Shown here one piece after another: positions 56,256 through 64,000 of a stretch of 64,000 nucleotides of DNA. The stretch is from Clitoria ternatea. Lineage: Eukaryota > Streptophyta > Magnoliopsida > Fabales > Fabaceae. The notes beneath the pieces were generated by a model, which saw nothing but the letters and a program-made list of their open reading frames with translations, did no database searches and had not been told where the DNA came from. How positions within the stretch are numbered: the first letter of the stretch is position 1; the number at the start of each line of letters is the position of its first letter. Location of the stretch: positions 118,250,501 through 118,314,500 of the forward strand of contig CM075669.1 in NCBI GenBank assembly GCA_037962975.1, read 5' to 3'. Both the position numbers and the translations under genes were made by a program.

Positions 56256-56498
56256 TTATTGCACGGTTATGCCTGATGGCCTGGGCGGTAACTGCTCACC
56301 ATGGGTGTACCAACACTGGTATGTTTCCATGAACCCCTTCTCAGTTAGGTGGCACAGGACATCATCCGCGTATTCAAAACTCATGCATTTGCACCTTGAG
56401 CATGGACAATGAATTTTCTGAGTCACTTCAAATCTAGGGGTGTTTGCCGTAGCAAATGGAATGAACTCCAACAGCCCCATCATAAACTCCTTAGTCAC
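56256..56498 (-). pseudogene. Transposase-associated domain (copy B)
   Basis: 80 codons with GLLEFIPFATANTPRFE, IHCPCSRCKC and GFMETYQCWYTHGE, the N-terminal zinc-binding domain of plant TNP2 proteins. The upstream coding part (MYNRL-like, near 56515-56530) is out of frame. Same position relative to TNP2 as in copy A. Confidence 0.75.
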
Positions 56499-56840
56499 TC
56501 ACCGACTGTGATGTAGCCGGTTGTACATCCATCACCGATTTGTCGGTACCTCCATTCACAATATCTAACAAGCACAGTACTTTAATTTAAACATTATTTA
56601 ACTATCATTTGTGAATCGACATCAACAACACAAGATAAAACACAAACAACAATGATTATGGGTTACACCCTACTGGTTACAAATTCATCACAAACTGTCC
56701 AAATGGGACAATTCAAGATCCAACACAACATGGTATGTAAGTTGGTTGTCTTGAATCTTGAACGGGAACCTAGTAGGTACACACACGACTAAACCCAAAA
56801 AAGTTAAAGTTTAATATACTTCCTTATGTATCCTAAACAT

Positions 56841-56872
56841 GGGAACTTGCCAAAATTTTGGCAGAGTCTCCC
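56841..56872. repeat. CACTA hairpin module, second copy in copy B
   Basis: GGGAACTTGCCAAAATTTTG followed by GCAGAGTCTCCC, upstream of the transposase as at 10169 in copy A. Confidence 0.7.
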
Positions 56873-56969
56873 CTGTAAACTAGATATTTCCCAAATTTAG
56901 AAACGCCCTGTTACATACAGAAAAATTCCCAGTGTAGATAAATATACATGCTACGCATTGTATATCATA

Positions 56970-57190
56970 TTATCAGCACACAAAACTGATGCCTAATGAG
57001 CTCTGCTCTCCACTAACAAATAACATTACACATGCATAAAAAATCATGTTATCAGCACACAAAACCAATGCCTAATGAGCTCTACTTTCCACTAACAAAC
57101 AACATTACACATGCATAAAAAATCATGTTATCAGCACACAAAACCATTGCCTAATGAGCTCTCCACTAACAAACAACAATCGACATGCAT
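56970..57190. repeat. About 75-bp tandem repeat, 3 units (copy B)
   Basis: Same unit as 10310-10545: CAATGCCTAATGAGCTCT, CCACTAACAAAYAACATTAC and ATCATGTTATCAGCACACAA. Conserved upstream of both transposase copies. Confidence 0.75.
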
Positions 57191-58576
57191 ACACATAACA
57201 AGAAAGTCAGTGTTAGAGGATTACCTGGGAGAAAAGTTTGGGATGAATACGAAGTTGTTGACAGACGATCAGAGACCACATGTAACGTGTGCTAGTCTGC
57301 ATGACAAACTAACAAGTGGTTGGACAGTTACAAGTAGCAGGGAAACTAAACAAAGAGAGACACGTAAAGCAAATTGTAGATCAAGTTCATCATCAAAACC
57401 CAATACACACTCAAAGTTTAGCGTACTAATAATATACCAAAATTAAACTCTTTAATAGTATAATAATTCTTGGTGGGTTTTCTATCAATGTTAGGAGCCT
57501 AGTGTGTACTCAAACTTTACAAAGCATAAGGGGTGAGTGGAAATGTAGTTGAGGCAAAGGGACATAATGATGTTTACTGTTAAGGAGCCAGATTGGAAGC
57601 AAGATGGGAAGAGGTTGACGGAAGAGGTAAAGTAGTTGAGGCAGGTAGTGGAAAAGAATGAGGAGAAGATTAGAGAGATGGAAGTTGGAATAATGGAGAA
57701 GAATAGTGATAAAGAGTGGGAAATCAATTGGCAAAGAACTTGTTTGAAGACAAAATAGATAACATAATCAGACAGGCAATTGGCAAAGAACCTTTATTTT
57801 CTTTTCCAAGGGCCAGTGAGAACCCCGTACACTAGATTCAATTACTAAATGCTTTGGATCTACAAGGTGTTAGCAATTCCCTTTTAGGTTTGTCTATGTA
57901 TGTTTTTGAAGGTTCATTTTCAAAAGCATCTTGTTGATAATAGTTTGGATGCATTGATGTTAATTAAAATAAAACATGTATTAATCATGTGATATGTACA
58001 TGCCTGAAATAGTAAAATTTTAGAAGAATTGAAGCAGGTGTTTAGAATCTTTATATTTTAATTTGAACTACTGTATTGTGCTATCCTATTCAAGGTTAAC
58101 AGAGTTATATGTCCAATTTATCATAAGTAACTTGTGAGCTTGTTATAGATACACTTAGTTGTAAACTTGATATCGCTTCCAATTTATATGACAGAATTTC
58201 CAACAATACTGCTACATGTATCTGCATTCTGCAGATAGCAAAACCTATTAAACAGCCATCAGTAGAACACCACAGAGAAGCTATAAACAACTTGGTTTTG
58301 CATTAAAGTGGGAATTGATTCCCTCGAAATATATATAATCAGTTCCAAATTCCAACAACACATGTAGGTAACCACATAAATTGTACACTGCCATAGAATT
58401 TTAGTCTCCTTATGTTTTATAACGAACCCTTCTTCCAAAAACAAAAATAACTCTATTAAGTTATAACCCTAGAAACCTTGTTCGAGGGAAATTAATCACC
58501 TTTTGGTGCAATAATAAGTTGCTTACTTTCTCTGAGTTAGATCCGCATAAACATTAGAAAAAAGAATAGCATGAGT
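57191..58576. other. Spacer between CACTA copies B and C
   Basis: No complete gene apart from the small coiled-coil remnant at 57567-57758. The missing 5' end of copy B would be expected here but no CACTA tip or GCGAC array was found. Confidence 0.4.
57567..57758 (+). pseudogene. Small coiled-coil ORF remnant
   Basis: Plus-strand reading from ATG 57567 gives about 63 codons, charged and heptad-like (LRQVVEKNEEKIREMEVGI). One internal TAG lies near 57636 that fits a CAG to TAG change. I do not recognise the family. It may be part of a transposon protein; chance purine-rich sequence is also possible. Confidence 0.25.
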
Positions 58577-60030
58577 CACTACTAGAAAATTGTCTGATAG
58601 CTACTCAAAAGTAGTGACGGAACACCACCGTCGCTAAACAGTGACCATATTAGCGACCGAAACATAAAAGGGACCCTGGGGAAAACATTAGTGACCACTT
58701 CAGTGACCAACATTACCCCGTCGCTAATATTTGTTTCAACACCGTCGCTAAGTCCGTCTCTAAATCATCACCGTCGCTAACGTAATCGCTTACGTTTACC
58801 TCCAAAATTAGCGACGGGGGATAGAAGGTTGCTAATTTCGGCGCCCAATAAAACCCTTGGAGGGAACATATTGGCTAAGGATACCAGCCGTGGCTAATAT
58901 ATGGCACCAAACAAAACCTTGAAAACCTTGGGAAAACCAAAAATTTGAAGGGTAGCGACGATAGTATCTGTCGCTAAAATAGCCTTATTTGGAGACGGTT
59001 ATGTATCCGTCGCTAAGGTTGTCGCTAGTTATGCCACGGTAGCGACAGGTTTGTTGACGTATCTATCTGTATTCAGCTAAGCGACCAGGTCACTTGTACG
59101 GCCAATGTCTGCCAGTTGGAATTATTAGTGACTTTTGTGAGTGACGGTAATTGTCCGTCGCTAACTTTTTAATATAACTCGACAGCAGCTCTCCCTCCCC
59201 CCAAATCATTTGCCCTATCCCCAATCATTTGATTTATCTCTCAGTCTGAGCACTTCCTTCTCTCTCGCGTTGCACTCAACCACCGCAGGTACACAGCTTC
59301 ATCGAAGAACTGCCCAGCACCGTCGCGCCTCTCACTGCCAGCTGTTTGACGGTCATCTTCTCCGAAAAATCTAGGTTAGTTGAAGTTTTGTTTTCCTCCC
59401 TTCTCCCTCCTCCCTCCTCTCTCTGTCTCTGTTTCTTGTGCAAGTGAAATGACCTCTCATATTCTTTGACAGGTCTTTGACTTTCCTTTTCTCCTTGCAT
59501 CACCATCATCTTCTCCGACCACAAGAGACCAGACCAACACTGACGGGTTCTATTTTTGTTCTGTGTCAAGGTTAGTTTTTTCTTCATGATTGTTTATTTC
59601 ATTTGTTAAAACAGTTAGTAAAATGTTAGTAAAATATTAATACATTTATAGCATGAGAAGAAAATGTTTGATAATGTTTTGATATTATTTTGAAGATAAT
59701 GTTTGACAAAATGTTTGATAATGTTTAACTCAGAATTTTTTGAAGAAGTGAAAGAGATATATAACCACTAGTTTAATTGTGAAAGGCTCAAGTGGTCCAT
59801 TTTGTTTTTAGGAGTCATTAGAGAGAGATAAGATAACACTTTAAAGGAAATAACATAGAGCAATGATTTTTAAATCATGTCTTTTGTTCCTAGTAGTACG
59901 GAACCTCTGTTTATGTATTGTTAGCTCAAACATCTTGAGTGCAAATTCTGGAAAATTTATATGATGTGAGACAGTGCTAAGTTGTAGTTGTGTAACATTC
60001 AATCCATATACATGTGATAATGAAGTCTAT
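58577..60030 (+). mobile_element. 5' end of a third CACTA transposon (copy C), truncated
   Basis: Begins CACTACTAGAAAATTG at 58577 after AGT. 58577-59170 is full of GTCGCTAA/TTAGCGAC words and follows the 5' end of copy A block by block (GATAGCTACT, AAAAGGGACC, CCCGTCGCTAA). Next comes a C/T-rich leader (59180-59570) with a possible donor (AATCTAG|GTTAG, about 59372). No transposase and no 3' tip follow. By about 60030 the sequence is intron 2 of an ACC oxidase pseudogene running the other way. The exact junction is not determined. Confidence 0.65.
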
Positions 60031-60076
60031 ATTTTTTTAATAGACAAATGTTAATAGCCTTATTTTTGTAAATGAC

Positions 60077-60527
60077 CTGTACTCATCGCTGAGATCGGGA
60101 ACCTCAGAAATGTTTGACTGGGGAAGGTGACGCAAGTGGAAGGTACTCTCCCAGTCCATGTCTTTGACCTCAGTTTGGATACCTTCTAGCCCTTTACTGG
60201 CCACTAATTCCTTGAACCTTTGTTCCATGCATTTTCTGTAGTGTTCTTTGGTCAATCTCTCTACAGTATACCATGATTGATCAGCTACAGTTTTTGAAAG
60301 CAAACAATTATAGACATGTACCAAATATATATAAAGCATTGCATAGTAAGTAAACAAGATCAGAGGTCTAGAGGCCAATGCTGAATACATGAGGAAATAA
60401 AAATAAAATAAAATTTGTGTACCTCAAAGAATCCATAGTTCTCACAAGCATCCTTGATTTTCTCCATGGTAGCTTTTCTCTCCTCACCATTGAGCTTTTC
60501 AAAGTTGATTACTGGGAAATTCTCCAT
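60077..60527 (-). pseudogene. ACO: ACC oxidase pseudogene, exons 1 and 2 only
   Basis: ACC oxidase makes ethylene from 1-aminocyclopropane-1-carboxylate in the cytosol. Exon 1 (60527-60423, 35 codons) reads MENFPVINFEKLNGEER and ends CENYGFFE, followed by GT. Exon 2 (60284-60077, after CTGTAG) contains LINHGI, then TVERLTKEHYRKCMEQRFKE, MDWESTFHLRHLPQSN and ends SDEYR at a GT donor, the usual family boundary. Between LINHGI and TVERL about 19 nt are missing compared with the family length, shifting the frame into a TAG. Exons 3 and 4 with the Fe(II)-binding His/Asp residues are absent. Promoter and 5' UTR look intact. Cannot make enzyme. Confidence 0.85.
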
Positions 60528-60552
60528 CTCTCAAAACTTTAACTCTTTTAAG

Positions 60553-60554
60553 TA

Positions 60555-60590
<36 letters not shown>
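60553..60590. repeat. (CT)n microsatellite in the ACO 5' UTR
   Basis: An almost pure CT run on the plus strand (GA on the coding strand) between the TATA box and the ATG. Such runs are common in plant 5' UTRs. Confidence 0.85.
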
Positions 60591-60592
<2 letters not shown>

Positions 60593-60647
60593 TGTCTCTC
60601 AAAAGTGTTGTGGGTTGCTCTATGCTTATTAGAGTTTTACAGGGTGG

Positions 60648-60655
60648 TATTTATA
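60648..60655 (-). promoter_or_regulatory. TATA box of the ACO pseudogene
   Basis: TATAAATA on the minus strand, about 120 bp upstream of the ATG at 60527. Confidence 0.65.
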
Positions 60656-63280
60656 GACCTTTAGATCAAGACCAAACACAAAAGTATCTTTTTAAAATTT
60701 CACATGATTATATTTTAATCATTTGCTTTGCTTAGCCTTATTTTCTTAGCTTTGGTCCTTAACACAACTTATGTCTTTTTTTGTTTAATTAGTGTTATGC
60801 AGATTTTAGCTGAGGTTATCAAAACATGATCAGCAAACTTTTATATAGCAATCAAACTTTTAAAAACAACTCAAAAGTATAATATCAATATAAATCATTG
60901 GATGGTATCTCTAAAAAAACTCGTAATTTTTCTTTTGGTGACTAAACAAAAACTTAAAACTTAATATTGTGGCGTGGGTTGGACCCACTTGCTGGAATGA
61001 TTTCTTTAATTGAGGATTTGACCTAATTAAACTACATAGGCTGTCATCCTGTTCAATGAATTTTTGATCTCTGTCATTCTTCATTTTGTTTATCGTTATT
61101 ATCTGAAAGTGATGTGTAAGAAGAAGCCAATAATTGCCCTTCCCAAATCCTCACATTAGAAGTTATAGTATACTACAAGTTTAAACAGATAGCATGTTTT
61201 TTTGTCTCAGCACAATTACTCTCACATTTCCTAGTAAGGAGAGACCCGTTCTGCCCAAAAATAAAACAAATCGGTGAGAACTATTGGAATGGATTGCTAA
61301 TTGTGCATGCATGTTCACTTTCAATAATATTTCAGATTCATTAGGCACTGGCTTGCACAATAGAGGCATGTTCCAAACTAATAAAAATGAGATGATTTTG
61401 TTGTTTATTTTATTTATGCAATTTGGCATCCAGTGTATCAGCAAATTCATCAACGACAACAAAATTTGCTCAAAAACTTATTTTATTGGTTTACGACTCT
61501 ATATAAAACTAGGTAGAAATTAGTTAATTAGTTATCTTCATTCACTATGTAATTCTTATTATCACTCTTATAATTGCACTTTTTATTTCACATTAATACC
61601 CACTTTTACTATTCTTTCAAATTCTCTTTTCTTATTCTTTATTATTATTTTTACTTGTGTTTCTTAATTAAGTATCAAAGTCTTTAAGTTAACATCTAAA
61701 GATAGATGAGATTAACTTAGTTGGTTGAATATGTCGTGAATCTTTGTAACCTTCTAATACATATTCTATTCTTAATAAAACCAAAATAATTTTTATATTA
61801 TCTTAAATGTTAGGTCATTTATAAATGTTTAGTATTTACGTAGTTTAATGCACGACAATATTTGTATTTTGGTTAGACAAAATTCAAAAAGATACTCAAA
61901 AGTAGACAGAAAATAGAAAAAAATAGTAGTGAAGAAAATACATCATTAAAACTAATTGCAACTGAAGTGTGTGTATATATTTCAGTCATTTAAGATTAAC
62001 CATGTGGTGATTTACATGGATATTTAATTGATAAGAATAGATATGTTGGCTTCCCAATCTGAATCTTTTTTTCTCTTAACTGCTATTCAAAAAGAAAAAG
62101 ATATATAACTATTGACATTCAAATAGTTGGTCCCATATTGTGGGTAATGTGCAAGAAACTGTTGCATGCATGTATGTTCTCTTTTTTCTTTATTTTATCT
62201 TTTTGAGGGCTGGGAGGGGGATTGGAATTAGCATAAGAGTTTAAAGGAATGAAGACAAAATTTTGAATACTTTAAAAAAAGATTATAATTTAATAAATCA
62301 TTTAAAAGGCCTAATTCAATCTTTGATATTAGTCATTGTTATATATGGTTGTAATTAAAAAAACAAATACTATTTTGGTCTCCTTTTATTAGCGAAGTTT
62401 GGTTTTGATCCTAAATGTTAACACAATTCATATTCATCTTAAAAAATTTCATTCTAATTCCTTTTGGGACCTATGTTAATTAGTAAAATTAATGCGTGAC
62501 AAAATTTATTTTTATCTTTCTTAAATATTTTTAATACCAATGTAGTTAACATATTGGATGAAGTTAATTTACTATACCAAAAGTTAAAAAAAAGAATAAG
62601 ATGAAACTTTTTTAAAAAACATATATAGGATGAAAATAAAAAAAACTTAAACATAAATTACCAAAATGAAACTTAATTCAAATATAAAAGATTAAAATGA
62701 TACTTTATTTCAACTTATATTGAATATTTTATTTTAGTTTTGATTGATATATATAAACTATTCTTTTCTTTTACATTTAACTTATATTAAATATTTTGTT
62801 TTATAAAACTTGAATCTTTTAAGTATATTTAATGTGACTTACAACTAAAAAAATTGACATTTATTAGCAAAAAAATTGAAAGTTGTAAGAATTCATTTTT
62901 ATTGGTATAACCTTTAAGTAACAAAAAAAATAGTGCTAGTATATATTTTGGGTTTTTACTATCAATAAAATAATGTATTGTTGTTAGTTAATTAATTGTG
63001 ATTTCAGATTTCCTAAAAACTTTTAAATTTTATTTGTTTTGGAAGTTTTGAGGGAAACTTTAGTTAGTCTAATTTTTAACTAACACAAAAAAATATAATG
63101 TTAACAAAGATATTTTAAGTTTTTACTAACAACAAAATATAATATGTTATCGTTTAACGTAATATTAGTATAATTCAAGTTTATACTAACAAAATTATTA
63201 TTGGTATAGTTCATTAAATTGTTAGTATAATTACTAAAAAGTTACACAACCTTCATGAGTTTCCTGACAGAGTGTATAGG
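60656..63280. other. Upstream region of the ACO pseudogene, AT-rich
   Basis: No gene recognised. The first few hundred bases would be the former ACO promoter. The remainder is AT-rich with short open frames lacking known motifs. Confidence 0.4.
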
Positions 63281-63720
63281 TTTAAATGCCCCTACATACA
63301 TGAGAAAAATAGAGGTACTGAGAGAAAACATAGGCATATGATAGAAATTGGCCTCACTCTCCTGGATAACTCTCAACTTCCAAGTGCTTATTGACCTGCC
63401 ACAACTATGTTTGTTATAAATAGTCTCCCTTCCCCTAACAAGAATCTTATATCTCCCTCTAAAATTCTGTTTCATAAACCACCTAATTATAACATACTAA
63501 AACCTTTTAGATGCTTATGATATCCCCATTTAAGACCCTACAATAAACATAAACTTGATCATAGATCACAACCTTGCATCTTTGTTGGAGACTTAGCTCC
63601 TCACAAAGGCTATAAATGCCTCTCAGCTTCAGGAAAACTATATATGGTCAGATGTGTTCTCTTTGATAAGCTCATTTTTCCACTTAAATACAATCCCCAT
63701 CTTCCAACCAAACTAACTTT
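63281..63720 (+). pseudogene. Ty1/copia integrase remnant
   Basis: A single plus-strand frame runs about 146 codons with only two stops, both TGA where the family has Trp. It contains CPYIHEKN, ERKHRHMIEIGLTLL, INSLPSPNKNL, KILFHKPPNYNILKPFRC, PHLRPYNKHKLDHRSQPCIF, HKGYKCLSASGKLY and VLFDKLIFPL. This is the second half of a copia integrase core and the conserved stretch after it (LRPYNKHKL, CxFLGYS-HKGYKCL). No LTRs or other pol domains are visible around it. Confidence 0.75.
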
Positions 63721-64000
63721 TGAAATTCCAATTGCCTTATCTATCCCCCTATCATTCCAATCGCCAAGTATCACTAGGAGATAGAAATGAACCTTCTGGG
63801 ATAAGAATCTTCACTACAGCCAAACAGCCTTGCAAGGGACCACATGCTCATATTCACAAAAATTCTTTGAAGGACCACTAAAGTTGGGATACACTTACAA
63901 ATTAAATTCACTTTTTTTCTTTTATGAGATTATTCCATTCATATTTATATAAGTAAATATTTATGAAATTACTATATCAAGTGATGGCATAAATTTGTTT
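63721..64000. other. Right-edge sequence
   Basis: No gene recognised. It may continue the copia remnant but no frame holds. Confidence 0.3.

Larger units (their letters stand above)
47748..57190 (-). mobile_element. CACTA (En/Spm) transposon copy B, 5' end not found
   Basis: The left (3') end CACTACTAAAAAAAACC begins at 47748, preceded by AAG. It is followed by a 590-bp subterminal array, then on the minus strand the second-ORF protein, DUF4216, DUF4218, TNP2 and transposase-associated segments. All are more complete than in copy A but still broken. A solo LTR (53444-55695) sits in the TNP2 segment. Similarity to copy A is traceable to the 75-bp array ending at 57190. A right-hand TAGTAGTG terminus was not found before 58577, where a different end begins in the opposite orientation. 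Confidence 0.8.

Noticed and set aside
58577..58614. Complete tiny CACTA element (CACTACT to AGTAGTG, 38 bp)
   Set aside because: The subterminal repeats continue past it for 550 bp and match the 5' end of copy A, so the second AGTAGTG is internal.
47748..59170. One CACTA element spanning 47748 to the repeats at 58577-59170
   Set aside because: Both ends begin CACTACTA in the same orientation. A single element needs the right tip inverted, so these are two elements.
60077..60527. Functional ACC oxidase gene
   Set aside because: Frameshift in exon 2 and complete absence of the catalytic exons to the left.
61181..61523. Overlapping frames of 93 and 79 codons on opposite strands
   Set aside because: No motif, no splice context and base composition like the surrounding AT-rich DNA.

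Overview
The window is nuclear DNA of a higher plant, most likely a eudicot. It carries Ty3/gypsy Tat-lineage and Ty1/copia retroelements, CACTA (En/Spm) DNA transposons, GT-AG introns, TATAAATA promoters and the first two exons of a plant ACC oxidase gene. A legume is plausible because it has an Ogre/Retand-like element, but this is not proven. Nothing looks bacterial. I found no intact cellular host gene: the window is almost wall-to-wall nested mobile DNA.

Layout. 1-2040 is the 5' part of an LTR on the minus strand, running off the left edge. 2041-4700 is a decayed LTR of the kind found intact at 16325-20184. 5064-5881 is a long AT-rich foldback. 5995-15308 is a degenerate CACTA transposon (copy A, minus strand) whose transposase core has been replaced by a Ty1/copia integrase remnant. 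16325-20184 is a solo LTR. 20402-41573 is a small non-autonomous CACTA element (TSD TAC) interrupted 10 bp from its end by a complete 18.7-kb Tat-lineage retrotransposon (20412-39112, TSD ATATA). 42313-44936 is a solo LTR on the minus strand, followed by AT-rich tandem repeats. From 47748 to about 57190 lies a second degenerate CACTA (copy B, minus strand), itself interrupted by a solo LTR at 53444-55695. 58577 onward is the 5' end of a third CACTA (copy C, plus strand), fused to a truncated ACC oxidase pseudogene (60077-60527, minus). A second copia integrase remnant lies at 63281-63720.

The Tat element is the best preserved object. On the minus strand it has 5' LTR (right), a tRNA-Arg-type primer binding site, gag-pro in one frame with three in-frame stops, a putative 212-bp intron, an apparently intact pol (RT, RNase H, a second RNase H, DD35E integrase), a 3' region of tandem arrays, a separate plus-strand transcription unit (TATA box, 100-bp intron, coiled-coil protein), a polypurine tract and the 3' LTR. 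The LTRs differ at about 33 positions in 2.19 kb by hand count, so the insertion is recent.

The most unusual signals are: (1) the gene-like antisense unit inside the Tat element; (2) a group of otherwise diverged solo LTRs that share a putative LTR-internal intron and carry arrays of short palindromic words, different between LTRs; (3) a conserved 32-bp hairpin module repeated in the non-coding parts of both large CACTA copies; and (4) the CACTA-ACC oxidase junction. All homology calls rest on motif recognition by eye, without database searches.
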